Shown here one piece after another: positions 24,123-36,480 of a stretch of 64,000 bases of DNA. Both the position numbers and the translations under genes were made by a program. Origin of the DNA: Saxidomus purpurata (taxonomy: Eukaryota > Mollusca > Bivalvia > Venerida > Veneridae); the NCBI GenBank assembly GCA_022818135.1, contig JAFMSR010000003.1:13503325-13567324 (forward strand). The letters run 5' to 3'. The notes below the pieces were generated by a model, which was given only the letters and a program-made list of their open reading frames with translations, was not told the DNA's origin and made no database searches. Numbering within the stretch: position 1 is the first letter of the stretch; every line of letters starts with the position of its first letter.

Positions 24123-26156
24123 TTATACAGTTGATCTGCTCAACGACGTCAGGTATATGTTTAGAGCCAGTATGTTCCCCTCTCCATCGGCGGTGGGAAA
24201 TTCGTGACAGCACCTCGGACATATTGCTCGTGAAACTGTTCCGTTATACTCTTGTTACTTTCGATTTCCGCTTGCACGAAGGACAGGTGAACTCGGCCAC
24301 CTGCAGACTTACCAAGGATGCCATCAGGTTGTCGGCAACTTCTGTGCCATGTGTGCGATAATAGTCATTTTCTCTCGGCGATATATCATTCGTAGTCCAG
24401 AAGACGTCAATAAATTCCAGTCCAAGAACCGCAGCGTTCCCTACTCTGAAGAAGCCATTGTCTGCCCACTCTTCTCCCCATGAATTCATCAAACGGAGAC
24501 ATTCGCTGTTGTAACTTGTCAACACAACAGCGTGCCCAGATGTGCTGACATAAGGACTCCGTGTTCTTCTATCGAGATTGCTCGTTTTCAAGATACCAGT
24601 TGGATGACTTTGGTAAAATCTTCGGAACGTTTGCCATTCAGCGTTAGTGAGCCGAAATTTTGCTACAACTGGACGCTTAGCTGCTATAGCCTCCATTGCT
24701 CCGTTAACGTTTACTTCCTTACATCGTAATCGGTAAAGGGGACACACTTTTCGCAAAACATCGAAGGTGTTTGCACCATCTCACCGAATTTACCGATCAT
24801 GTCGTCGCGAAGATTTATGAAGTCTGGGTAACCACCTTCTCTGCCGAGTATGCTGTGCGTAGCTAAATGAAGAACTGCTGCTGAGGCATTTGCATAGCAG
24901 GTACCTCCTGCTTGATGCTCGGCTTTGAAACTGATGTTCTTCTGATTTATGTAAAGATCAAGTGAGACAGAAACAATCAGTTCTGACAGTGCGTCCTGAC
25001 AACAAACAGCGTTTCGGGCGAGTTCGCAAACGTCTTTCAAGTTATCTGGCTGGTAACGTGCATAAACAATCTTGTCTCGTTGCTACTTATATCAATGTTC
25101 CATCCATGTTTGATGAAAATCGCCCTAGTAACCAAGCTGGTCGGAATTTTTGAGCTTAGGTCGAACAGAAACTTGGCGCCTCGCTCCCAATTACCAGCAT
25201 GGCTATGCAGTTTTCTTGGCTCTAAGTAAGAGAATCTGGATATGTAACAGGAAACCACTGTAAAGCCTTCTTCTTCTATAAGAGACTTTATGCTGGCTTT
25301 ATCACCGGTATCTGTGGCAACACCATCTGACAAAACAAACAATAAACTGCGCATATGTTGATGCATCGCTAATAGCCCCGATGCCTCTTCAAGTGCGGCA
25401 TACAAGGGCGTTCCTCCATAAATGAAAGGTTCGACAACTTCAAGTAATTCTTTAGCTCTAGCTGTCGTAAGTTCTCCTTCATTTACATGTCCACGGATGA
25501 TTTCTGCTGCTTCATTGACTGAATGTACAGACTCCTTCGTTACATCTACAAGTAACGATTTCCTCATAACACTTCTGATGTCTTTAACTGTTGCTTGGCG
25601 GAATCTGCTTGCTGTGAATGAAGACACAGACTGTGCCCCTTGTAAAATACTACCAATCACGTCAAAACCAAGAAAGGTAGGTCTGGGTAAGGTAAGGTAG
25701 TTGTGGTAAACTACTATCCCAATCACGGCACGCCTTTGGCAAGTATTCAAAAACAAATCGCTTCATACATATGTTGTCAGACCTGAGCTTGTTTAAGATA
25801 ATTTGTGCTTGATACTCAGAAACCGCTGCACTTACTATATCCTTCCTTGCCCATCTTCTTATCGTTCTAGCACCACTAGCTTCTAGTTCTTGAAAAACAC
25901 TCTCAATAGTTTCATTAGTTGCGCAAGTGTTGGAACTGTCGGAGTTACTGTCAGGAGGACACTTTTTAATTGTCCCTATTGCATCAAATATTTCTTTGTC
26001 TTGACTCCCAAAACCTATTGCAAAAACACGACTTTTACCCGAGACGTCGTACTTAAGGTGAAACGTGCCCATTTACCTCCTTCCTCATTCACACTGTCAC
26101 CAAATGTAGTTCATCGATCCAGAAACGTCTACTAAAATGCAAGTAAAGGTTGACAT
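24123..26156 (-). pseudogene. vWA / papain-like peptidase / zinc-ribbon gene, copy 1 (broken)
   Basis: The start (ATG at 26,156) gives MSTFTCILVDVSGSM, a vWA metal-site motif (DxSxS). Downstream come GGTPLYAALEEA (metal-site Thr) and LLFVLSDGVATD (metal-site Asp), completing a vWA domain. A C1-like peptidase follows: QAGGTCYANASAA with the nucleophilic Cys, SGHAVVLTSYN with the His, LMNSWGEEWADNGFFRV with the Asn, then CPSC. Compared with copy 2, the frame is broken at least six times: about -2 just after DVSGSM (with an immediate stop), a 22-nt deletion near 26,070, +4 near 25,700, -1 near 25,050, -1 near 24,765 and +1 near 24,262, which removes the zinc-ribbon frame. The parent protein would be about 670 residues with no signal peptide, so probably cytoplasmic. 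Several breaks are larger than one base, which argues against sequencing error alone. Gene identity within the peptidase C1 superfamily is confident; function is unknown. Confidence 0.82.
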
Positions 26157-26269
26157 CGTTTCACACACTGAAATTACAATTAAAATTCAGTTTTAAATAT
26201 TTTGAAAATGCAACATTTCCCAGTTACATTCATTTCTAATAGAAGATATAATAAGGGCTATTGAACGTA

Positions 26270-26950
26270 CAGCTCCTTCGCTAACGTGTGAACAAAAACT
26301 TTTGCTTTTTGTTTTCCGGTGCGGAGCTCTAAACAGGTTTTTCAAGGAAAACCTGCTTATTAGAGTGGCGATGTCGTAGGCGTCAAACATTTGTTTTCCG
26401 CTCCATAACTTTAGTTAGGAGTGACCAATTGCAATGAAACTTGGTGTGTATGCAGCTTGCGTAGAGAGGAAGCTTTGGATTGCATTTGGGGTCACAAGGG
26501 TCAAGGACATGGTCACTGTTACTAAAAACAAGAAAATGGTTTCCGCTGAATTACTTGAGTTATGAGTGACCATTTGCAATGAAACTTGTTGTGTATGTAG
26601 CTTGCGTGGAGAGAAAGCTTGGGATTGTATTTGGGGTCACAAGGGTCAAGGTCATTGTTAGTAAAATAGGAAAATGGTTACCGCTCAATAACTCGAGTAA
26701 GGAGTGATCAATTGCAATGCAACTTTGTGTGTGGGTAGCTTGTGTGAAGAGGATTTGGGGTCACTATGGTAAAGGTCAAGGTCACTGATACTACAAATAG
26801 ATTTTGTTTTAATTTTTAAAAATCTAAATAAATAGATTTCTTTTAGGGGGGTCAAGGTGATTGAGTTTTTTGTTTTGTTATTTTATCAATTCTCATTTTT
26901 TTGTCAGGGTCAAGATCACTGGCTATTTATTTTGTCGTTGAAAAAAAAGC
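26270..26950 (+). repeat. Dispersed AGGTCA-type repeat with a terminal hairpin
   Basis: It begins with a hairpin at about 26,325-26,368, in which CAGGTTTT pairs with AAAACCTG and CTCTAA pairs with TTAGAG. Then come three units of about 140-150 bp headed by 'gttaggagtgaccaattgca' (about 26,413, 26,561, 26,697), each ending in 'aagggtcaaggtca' and 'ctgttactaaaaa'. The same units recur at 31,730 and 54,070. Confidence 0.75.
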
Positions 26951-27946
26951 GAGATGGATGAGTTTGTTTATATTAAGAACAAAATAGCGTATTTCACTAA
27001 AGTTCCAATATAGTTCTATTTCTCTCATATTCATTTCTCCCTATCTGATATTTTTATAAACATGCCTCTCATTTAAATAATACATGGATGAATGCGCACA
27101 CTCATATTTGAAAAGTAAATCGCATCACACTGGAAGAATACCGGCGACCTCGGAAAGTACCAACTGTGTCTGAATTGTTTTCAGGTTGATGAGCTGTTCG
27201 ATCAGAATTTAGTTTCAACTGCTGTTGGTTTCATGTAGTATTTTTCACATTCACCTTTTACAAAATGATAAATGCTTTATTATCTTATTAAAATGAAATC
27301 AATTCACTAAAACATTCCTAATTTTGCGTTTTTAATCGATAAGTACATGTTAAAAGTACAGCGCGGTATTTTTTCAATGATATTGCAAAAAATAAGGAAG
27401 GCTTTCTGTCAACTCTTTTTCGTGTAGAAACGACTTGAACACAAAAGAATGGCATATGTCAACATTGTTTAGAGTGAATAGAACATGGTTCTATCACTAT
27501 TCTATCAGTAAACAAACACGAAGCAAAATACGAAGGCCCACTTGCGACACCAAGATCTTTGGAAAAATTTATAGTATATCATGTGAAATTTCCACGATGT
27601 CGCATTTGGGCCTTCATACCGTCATAAAACAAAATGTAAACGGACCCATTTCATACGTTAATGGAGTATCAGTTGCATATTCGACGCTAGGTCTAAAATT
27701 ATATAAAAGCAACTTAATAAAAGGTGGGGTTCATGAAAGCAAATGTATATTTATTAAATTAACACGACATGATTTCATTAAGGTGGCCGCTATGCAACTA
27801 ACATCGAGCAAACTTTTTTAATATCCGATTAACACCTTATCCGATCGAGAACTGTAGACAGGGGTGAAGCTGGGCAAATATAATGTGTAGGCACACAATT
27901 TCTAGGTGGTCCGGGCCATACTCCCTCAAAAAGAATGAATAGATTC
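26951..27946. other. Intergenic DNA; one unrecognised open frame
   Basis: A 128-codon plus-strand open frame (27,435-27,821) matches no family I know, and its base composition resembles the surrounding DNA. 27,345-27,420 weakly resembles 32,290-32,370; both follow AGGTCA-type repeats, so part of this may be the tail of that repeat. Confidence 0.35.
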
Positions 27947-27950
27947 TATA

Positions 27951-28920
27951 CTCAGCAAAAATAGAAACGTCCCTCCATATTTCAGGAAAGATTTATCGAA
28001 AACCAAAAGGGTTACTTTTATGAATCAAAATAGAAAAACAAGTTCATTCATTTCTGTATCAAAACCAATTAATTGCATCTGGCTATCTTGTTAACTTTTC
28101 GAGAGATAACCGGTCAAGAGAGGTAGGGGTCAAAATCAAAAATCACAAAAACTCAGAAAGGTGTTATTGAATGTTTAGAGATGGAATTTCAATAAGAAAT
28201 GTGGCACATCCAGTAAACCTCGTTAGTACCGAGTGTGACCACCATTTGCATGAATGCAAGCAATGATCCTACGTCGCATCGACGTAACGTAACGCAATAC
28301 CAGTGCGTTGGGCAAATTCCTCCATTCCTGTTGTAACGCCCGTGTAAGATCGCGAACATTGTCAATCTGATGGTTAGCTCGTGCTTTGCGGCCCAGCTGA
28401 TCCCATATGTGCTCAATGGGGTTGAGATCCGGGGAAACCGCGGGCCATGGCATGACGTTGACATTGTTTTGCTGCAAGAATTGAGTGGTGACCCTGGCTA
28501 CATGAGGGCGGGCATTGTCCTGCATCAATGTTACACCAGGACCATGCTGACGAATAAATGGTAAGGCATATGCATTTAGCACGTCTGCAACATAACGCTG
28601 TGCATTAATATTGCCCTGTACAACAACCAAATATGTCTGCCGGTTTCCCATGATCCCACCCCAGACCATTACGCTCCCTCCCCCAAACCTGTTCTTCTCA
28701 ACAATGCAACAATCGGCGAATCCTCGTTACACGAGGCCTACCAGGTCGCTGCCGGTCGTGAACAGCCCCAGTCTGCTGGTACCGGGCTGCAAAGCGATCA
28801 ATCGTCTTCCGACAGCACCCGAACCGATGCGCGACTACCCTGGCGGACATCCCACCCGCAAGCATCCCAATTGCCTGATTTCGCTCGTTTTCGGAAAGCC
28901 GTTTTTACGAAAAATTTAAG
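27951..28920 (-). mobile_element. Tc1-like DNA transposon, internally deleted
   Basis: The left end CTCAGCAAAAATAGAAACG begins at 27,951 right after TA (27,949-27,950), as expected for Tc1/mariner insertions. The transposase is on the minus strand (next entry). I could not find the matching right end; it is decayed or lost near 28,920. Confidence 0.75.
28223..28898 (-). pseudogene. Tc1-like transposase, deletion derivative
   Basis: 28,898-28,698 encodes the N-terminal helix-turn-helix DNA-binding part (LSENERNQAIGML, HRFGCCRKTIDRF, then GRPRVTRIRRL) and then stops. A second frame, open from at least 28,703 to 28,223, encodes the catalytic C-terminal part: GGGSVMVWGGI, TLMQDNARPH (second Asp) and SPDLNPIEHIWD (Glu), with exactly 34 residues between Asp and Glu. 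This is the DD34E signature of Tc1. About 120 residues, including the first catalytic Asp, are missing between the two parts, so the enzyme cannot be active. The 5-prime end of the frame is also damaged. Confidence 0.88.
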
Positions 28921-31010
28921 ACCATAATATTATAGTTTTTGTCACAGTAAAACAGTTTTATTTACATGCATTTGTTCATAAAAATCTTAACAACAATTAA
29001 AAATCGTTTTCCTAAAATCATATGAGAAAACATAACTGAGAAAAAACTGTTTATCAGCTTTAGGATTATTATAGAACAATAGGTGAAATTTTACAAGAGA
29101 AAATATATCTTATTATTTTGTTATTGAGAATTGTGACCTCGTGTATGTATAAACTCAAGCTAAAATGTTTTCTCTTATTTTTCTATTGATATATAATTAT
29201 CATTAGTTTGGATTAACAAAGTGTATATAACTACTTTTTTTCTGGGATTTACAAATTGTGGAGCAATGGGCTACATGTCATACGGCCTATTGAGTACATG
29301 TATAATGTTTTAAACGTTTGCATAAACATAAGCTATGACAAAACAGACATCAGATACACATGTGTTTCCGTTCTCTATTATTTAAAGCATTGAGAGAGGC
29401 ATATCTTGATAACAAATCGCTTTTTATGCTAGTTTTAAAAATAAGTCAATAGTTGATTGCGTGTACCATTGTTTTGATGGACAAAGCCTCTTAAATAGTT
29501 TAAAACTTCCTGAATCTGATCAACGAATCGCAAACAAATCCAATGAACAGCGTCACTCAGCGACACGAGAGTCAAACACTGTTTTCCGGCTGAACAAGCA
29601 ATGTAAAACCGGAATGAGTCTCGAGAGCGATTAATATAAGTTGTAAGAACTTGTTTCGCAATCGAGAATAAATAAATTAGTATAAACTAAAACCATTATT
29701 CAATTACAAGATAAGAATATTTTTTCCTCAAACTTGCCATATTAGTAACGTGTTCAACACATAAACCCAAGTAATTTATAGCGATTTCAAAGCGGGTCGA
29801 AGTCTAACGTAGAACGAAGATACAAATATCAAAAACTTAGACCGAATACAAAACAGATTATAAAGATACAATGAGAGTGAGATTTTTTAAAATGAAGGTC
29901 GCAAGGCCAGAAACTTTGAACCTATTGACATCAATTTACGCAAATGTCGGGCATACAGAAGGAAACCTCTTGGACAGGCCACAGGTAGCCAAAACGTGGT
30001 ATGGACCCCATCCCCCAGAGGTCCCTCTACAACCCTGATGCCATATATACTGATATATTAAAACAAAATAATAAAATTAAAAATAAAAGACTTCACTATA
30101 TATACATATAGTAGTAAAGGTACACTTCTGGGTCCGGAAATAAATTACGTTCAATTCAGTACACAATTTCTTAACGCTTCGTAATTCCCGACCCAGACCG
30201 GTGTAAACCAAGAGAAAATCAACTTTGTAACTATTTACCATCGACGAATTTAACAAAAGCGATATGTACAACACACTACGTATCCAATTTTTTACAATCC
30301 TGGTTCATTTGACCATGATGACATCATTGACGCGGATGGCATTGTATAAATTCCGTACACTCCCGTTTTGCCGGTCTCTCTCATTACCGACGAGAACAGA
30401 CAAGAACAGACGAGAACTGACAAGAATATATATTTTGGTTTATATTGTTTTAACATTGAATATTTCAAATAAATATGAGAATTCAATCATGTTTCAAGTA
30501 TTGCCGAACTGTTTCAACAATATAATATCTTACTTTTTAATGAGGTTTTCTTCAATTTTGCATACCGAAGCTCGCGCTACTGTAAATAAGCGTAACCGGT
30601 ACCGTCAAGAAGAAAATCTGTGTATTTTATTGACTTTATGTTGTCAAATTAAACAGAAAATAATGACTAAATCTTTATTAAACTAATTTTACTGAAAATG
30701 ATATTTGATGATTGTTTGATATTTACTTAATATTCCGTACTGACAAGAATTCAGTACAATGGTCAAGAACTGACATTACACAATGATGTAACCGAAAAGA
30801 AGAAATCTGCGTCTTATAAAATCGTCTTATTTATTACACATTAGCTCTTAAGGAACATGAAAATTTAGAAACTGGATTTTTATAGAAATTATGTCGTTCA
30901 GGGGGTGTTTAATTTAACTTAAAACAATTAAGTTCTTTATTTATTTATGTAACTTGCAGATTTGAAAATGCTTCCTTTTTCTGAAACTTACACACTTTCC
31001 AGTTGGTCTT
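28921..31010. other. AT-rich intergenic DNA
   Basis: No gene recognised. A 140-codon plus-strand frame (30,264-30,686) includes a short tandem stretch ('gagaacagacaagaacagac', about 30,390-30,425) and AT-rich runs, and I do not support it as a gene. Confidence 0.4.
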
Positions 31011-31012
31011 TT

Positions 31013-32270
31013 TTATGCCCCCTTCGAAGAAGAGGGGTATATTGGTTTGCAGATGTCGGTCGGTCGGTATGTCCGAGCCCGCATATGAGCATATATTAGG
31101 TACTATATCATTCATTCCGTCAGGTAGCCAACAAAAAAGGGGCACATGTTGGTTAGGTTTAATACTTTATATAGTGCCTTGTTGGCTACTTTCTTATGAT
31201 TGGAGGCAATGGAAAGTACCCAACAAATGCCCATTTATAAGGTCGTCCGTCCGTCCGTCCGTCCGTCCGTCCGTCTACCAACTGGTTTCCGGATAACTCA
31301 AGAACGCTTGGGCCTAGGATCTTGAAACTTGATGTGGAGGTTGGTCATGACCAGCAGAGGACCCCTGTTGTTTTTAGGTCAGTATGTCATAGGTCAAGGT
31401 CACAGTGACCCGGAATAGTAGAACGGTTTCCGGATGATAACTTGAAAACGCTTGGGCCTTGCATCTTCAAACTTGATTCGGAGGTTTGGCATGACCAGCA
31501 GATGGCCCCTTTTGATTTTGAGGTCAGTAGGTCAAGCTTAAAGGTCACGTTGACCCGAAATTATAGAACGGTGACAGGACAATAACTCGAGAATCTTTCG
31601 GCCTAGCATCTTGAAATTTGATGTTGATGCTGATCGCAACAGGTAGAGGGCCCCATTGATTCTGAGATTAGTAGGTCAAAGGTGAAGGTCACAGTGACCC
31701 TGAATTGTAGAATGGTATCCACTTAATTACTTTAGTTAGGAGTGACCAATTGCATTGAAAATTGGTTAGTAGGTAGTTCGCGGGGAGAGGAAGCTTGGGA
31801 TTGCATTTGGTGTCACTAAGTTCAAGGTCACTGTTACTTAAAATTAAAAATGGTTTCCGCGAAATAACATGAGTTAGGAGTGACCTATTGCAATGAAACT
31901 TGGTGTGTAGCAAGGAGAGGAAGATATTTTAAAAAAATAATTCAATTTTTATATTTTTTAAGCAATAAAAATTAGTATTTTTTCGAGGGGCGGGGAGTCA
32001 AGGTTACTGTTACTAAAAATAGATGTTTTTCCTTTTTTTTATTATAAAATTGTTGAAAGCAAAAAATATTTTTTTAGGTTAAGGTCACTGTTACTAAAAA
32101 TAGTTTTTTCATTTTTTTAAACAAAATTTTTAAACAAAGTTTTAAACAAAAACATTTTACGGGGTCAAAGTCGTACTAAAATTATTTTTCGATTTTTTTT
32201 ATAATAAAATTGTTTTAAGCAAAACAAAAAAATAATTTGGTCAAGGTCACAGTTACTAAAAATGTTAGGA
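31013..32270 (+). repeat. Composite AGGTCA-type repeat with (CCGT)n run
   Basis: It starts with 'atgcccccttcgaagaagag' and a GTCGGTCGG run, then a second start near 31,190 with (CCGT)n at about 31,243-31,275. Next come 145-bp units ('atcttgaaacttgatgtgga', 'gaccagcaga', 'ggtcaaggtcacagtgaccc') to about 31,725, then units of the 'gttaggagtgaccaattgca' type, then T-rich stretches separated by 'aaggtcactgttactaaaaa'. It is a chain of related dispersed units without coding capacity. Confidence 0.8.
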
Positions 32271-33335
32271 CAATTGCTCTAGTACATGAATAAGAACGTA
32301 AATATAGCGTGCGTATTTTCTCAATGATATTGCAGAATATTAGAAACGATGTTCGACAACGCTTTTTGACAAAGCACTGTGTTACACTAAATAGAACATA
32401 ATTCTGTCATTTTTCTATCATTCTGTAAATCTATTATTTATTTGTGAGTATATAACTGCTTATGTGACTTAAAACTATGTTTTTAGTTTATATAAAGATT
32501 ATAATGGGAAAAACAGCCCACTGTACTGAGAGCTAATTTTAAGGGGTCATCTTTATTTGAAAAATGTTGACGTATATGCTTAAAAGTTGGTCATTTGTGC
32601 AAGATCAACATGAAATAAATCTCTGACAAGTAGTTTAAAAATAGAATCAAGGGAGCCGCTGTATTATTTTTCTTACCATCCTAATTAATTCGGTTCACCG
32701 GTTCGACCTGTTTATTATCTCATATTTCAAAATTTGAATACAAGAAAACCGCGATTTATTTTTACTAGCCTTTTTACATGCTAACCTTGAGACTACCAAG
32801 TCATTTTATGAAATTGTTTTTCCTTGTATTGTATAAAGAAACTGAAAGTAATTCCCGGCAAGTGAATTTTAAATCTTTCGTTTTCTACATGATGTAATGG
32901 TACTTTAAACTACTACTAGTTTTCAGTAGACATACACACAATATTTCATACCCTGCTGAAACGATTTTACTTGCAGAATCACGCTAGTTTTATGCAAAAC
33001 AGCAATTTAGTTTTGTAATCCGTGGATTACTCTTAGTAATTTTGAGCTGAGTAACATGGGTCAGTAGTCTATGACCAAAACAGACGAATTGAAAATATTT
33101 CACTTGCTTTTTACGAGCAGATATTTGCACCCAATATTATTCTTGGTATGCGACTCTGTGATTAACAATTTTATTGTGCATCTTGTTTTTTAAACAAGGG
33201 AATCAATCACGTGATGATGGCGAAAATTCACACCAAAGAAAAGAATAAAATGGATTGAGTTTTTATGTATTTTCCAATAATTCAAACTAAATAAAATATT
33301 CAAATAAGAATTTTGGAACAACCAACAAATTAAAT
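32271..33335. other. AT-rich intergenic DNA
   Basis: No feature supported on either strand. Confidence 0.4.
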
Positions 33336-35065
33336 CTAGAGGGCCAAGATGGTCCTATACCACTCACCTGAGTACAGCATCAACGTATGACCCAATGTGA
33401 CTGAAATTCAACTTTAAACTATATATCATAAACACGAACATTATGTTTGACCTTGACTAGACAAACATTCTGGCTGACTGGCTATAAAATGGGATTAATA
33501 CAGTGTTCACAAGGTTTTTCTTTGTTTTGATCGTGTGATCTAGTCTTTTACCAAGGCGAACTAGATTTCAACTTCATTTTGAAATCATTAAAACGAACAT
33601 TCTCACCACTTCTTATAATTATATGAGTGTGTGAAGGGGGGCACTGGTGAGGTTTTGGACTTTTGCACTTCCGGAAATTTACATTTCTTATATTTCATAA
33701 ATTAAAATATAACTGGAAAAAACAATTATGCAGTAATTAACTAAGGCACAATATGAAACGTCTATTGCAAAACGATTGCACATTTGTACGAAAAAAAATT
33801 GACCTCACATTTTGTGGCTAAGTCGACAAATTTTGCCATTTGCTAAAATGGGGGTGGGGTACAAAAAAGTCATTTCTCAAAAACGGTTTAAGAAAGTTAC
33901 TTAATTCAAACATTATTTCAATGAAATTGTCAGGATGTAAACATTCAGTGATAACAAGCTTTTGTTACAGTTCTTTGGTAAAGACCAATGCCGTCATATC
34001 TCGAAGCTCGTCGAAATCTAAAAACAAAACGCATTTTTGTCAGTTTTTATTGATTTTTTTCTTATATGCTGATTAACCCCCTTTTTTATTTTTGCGTTCT
34101 AAAACAAAGGTTTTAATCAATCATACTGTTGGCAAAATATCTCAAACACCTTGTTATTCCTTTATCATGAAAAAGTCATTTATCAAAAACTGAAAAAAAG
34201 AAGAATTTTAATAAAGAGAATGGGGTAATGATAAGGAGCGTGATATTTATTCTAATGATGATGAAATTACCACTACCCCTAATTGTTCATCCTAAAGTAT
34301 GACATATTACATTAGAAAATATGGATAATTGATACCTATTATGAAAAATACACCACACACATAAAAGTTTACGATTCCTGAATTCTTGCTATTTCTGCAT
34401 TTAGCGCCTTGCTTTGATAGTGTATCAATAAGTCAATAAAGATTAATATTGTGAAAGTTAAGTCATTCACCTATCATTATTTTTCCAGGAATCACCCAGC
34501 TATATGTTAGTCTCTATAAAAACAGGGTCAATAAAATGTCTTGTTATTCTAAATTCAGCAGTGACCCTTCTTTCCCCCCACACACACACCCTTGACAAGG
34601 TTTTCCTTTGATTTTACCATATGACCTAGTTTTTGACCCCAGATGACCTGAAAATCATAAAGCCAAAATACATGATGATGGCTTAATAAATGTGGCATCA
34701 AGAACAATGTTTTTCTTTGATATGACAGGGTGACCTAGTTTTGACCTCAATGACCTAGATTTGAACTTGACCTAGAAATCATTGAGACAAACATTCTGAC
34801 CAAACGTCATGATTGATTAATAAATATGGCTTTAGAGTGTTTTCTTTGATGATTTGACCGTGTAACCTATTCTTTTATTCCAGGTGACCAAGATTCGAAC
34901 TTGCAATCATTGAGATACACATTCTGACCAATTTTTTTGAAGATTGAGTGTCAAATATAGCCTCTTAGAGTGTTAACAAGGCAAGTGTGGACAGACAGTT
35001 GATAGACGACGAACATCAGACGATTGCAATAGCACACTTTTGAACACTTCGTGCTCAAGGGAGCT
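33336..35065 (+). repeat. Dispersed 'gggccaagatggtcc' repeat, split by 0.9 kb of other sequence
   Basis: The left part (33,336-33,640) opens with 'agagggccaagatggtccta' and 'ccactcacctgag'. The right part (about 34,560-35,065) has repeated 'gacctagttttgaccccaga'-like lines and ends 'gtgctcaagggagct'. Both share 'acaaacattctg' and 'aaatcatt' phrases. The intervening 33,641-34,559, with a 78-codon frame that I do not support, is unrelated and may be an insertion. Confidence 0.6.
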
Positions 35066-35230
35066 AATGAAAAACGAAAGATAGTGATCTTATTCAGAAA
35101 AATCGTAGCAGCATTCAGTACATCCCCTTTTTACTACGAAAAAGGACGAGTTAATTATTTTCCGAATGACTCCGCCGAATTATTAATATTCTGCTAAATA
35201 AATTATAACGTAATCATCGATGAGTTTTTG

Positions 35231-36480
35231 CAACAAGAGCCATGTTAGACATGGCCATCCTCCCGCCAAGTGCTCTTTCTATGACCAAGAAATTTGAGGT
35301 GAGAGGAATGGATATGGTATAGTTTCTAATTTAATAAAATATTAGTATTTGGCTGGGTATAACTAGGCAAGGTAGAGTTATGGTTCTTCGGCATGCACTT
35401 CCCATCATTGTGCTCTATCACTGTATGATGTTTCAAGTACTTCCCTTCAGTACTTTTGAAGTTATACTACGGAGAAGATTATGCTCTGTCAAAGATAAAT
35501 CAATAAAGGCTGAATATCTTTTATAAAAACACAGAGTTATTGTCCTTGGGGACTGCACTTTCCCTGTGTGTCCTCTCTCATTCTTTGCAATTTGAAGGAA
35601 TTTCCTTCAGTACTTTTTGAGTTATGCTCAAGAAAAGAAAATGTTATAAAGGGGGATAATTCAACAATTAGGCAAGGAACAGTTAAGATTCCTCGGTACT
35701 ACACTTTCCCTTATTGTGCTCTATAACTGTATTAAATTTCAAGTAATACCCTTCTGTACTTTAAGAGGTATGCTCCGGACAAGATAAATCAAGAAAATGT
35801 AACAAAGGGACGTAATTCAAACAGTAGGCAAGATAGAGTTATGGTTATTGGGCACTGTACTTTCCCCTATTGTGGTCTATCACTGTATTAAGTTTCAAGT
35901 AATTCACTTCAGTACTTTTTGAGTTATGCTCCGGACCAGATAAATCAAGTAAAAGTAATAAAGGGGAGTAATTCAACAATTAGGCAAGGAACAGTTAAGA
36001 TTCTTTGACACTGCACTTTTCCTCGTTGTACTCTATCACTGTATTAAATTTCAAGTAATACCCTTCTGTACTTTAAGAGTTATGCTCCGGACAAGATAAA
36101 TCAAGAAATGTAACAAAGGGAAGTAATTCAAACAGTAGGCAAGATAGAGTTATGGTAATTGGGCACTGCACTTTCCCCCATTGTGGTCTATCACTGTATT
36201 AGGTTTCAAGTAATTTCCTTTAGTACCTTTGAAGTTGTGCTGCGGACCAGAAAAATCAAGAAAATGTAACAAAGGAAATAATTCAAAAAATAGGCAAGGT
36301 AGAGTTATGGTTGTTGGTCACTGCACTACTTCTCAATGTCCTCTGTCTGTGTGTAAAGTTTTATGTAATTCCCTTCAGTATTTACGGAGTTATGCTCCGG
36401 ACAAAAGTGTGACGGACGGATTGACGGACCTACGGACGGACAGAGCCCGTTACTATATCCCCTACGCCAAGGCATTTCTT
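35231..36480 (+). repeat. Tandem repeat of about 156 bp, 7 units
   Basis: It opens with 'aagagccatgttagacatgg'. The phrase 'gttatgctccgga' or a close variant recurs near 35,461, 35,622, 35,765, 35,925, 36,078, 36,233 and 36,389, a period of about 142-163 bp. Each unit includes 'ggcaaggtagagttatggtt', 'ctatcactgtattaa' and 'ttcaagtaattcccttcagt'. It ends with a GACGGACGGA-rich tail and 'tactatatcccctacgcc'. This is a dispersed tandem family, non-coding. Confidence 0.88.

Larger units (their letters stand above)
17034..26190. repeat. Segmental duplication, copy 1 (9.2 kb)
   Basis: From TTAACGGTCCTAACTCAGC at 17,034 this segment is collinear, in direct orientation, with 38,546-51,030. Matching anchors include 18,590 with 40,205; 19,960 with 41,803; 20,760 with 42,660; 21,960 with 45,320; 22,970 with 45,540; and the vWA-peptidase gene. 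Similarity is roughly 75-95 per cent and drops soon after the gene's start codon near 26,190. Copy-specific insertions are listed separately. Confidence 0.92.

Noticed and set aside
24532..26135. Plus-strand frames opposite the vWA-peptidase gene
   Set aside because: They are antisense shadows of the minus-strand coding sequence, which shows the recognisable domains.
27435..27821. 128-codon plus-strand open frame
   Set aside because: No recognisable domain, composition like the surrounding DNA, no splice or promoter evidence, and not near any duplicated counterpart.
30264..30686. 140-codon plus-strand open frame
   Set aside because: Overlaps a short tandem stretch and AT-rich low-complexity sequence; no family resemblance.
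31243..31275. (CCGT)n run considered as telomere-like or functional
   Set aside because: Simple tetranucleotide run found at the head of several dispersed repeats in this window; it is a component of that repeat family.
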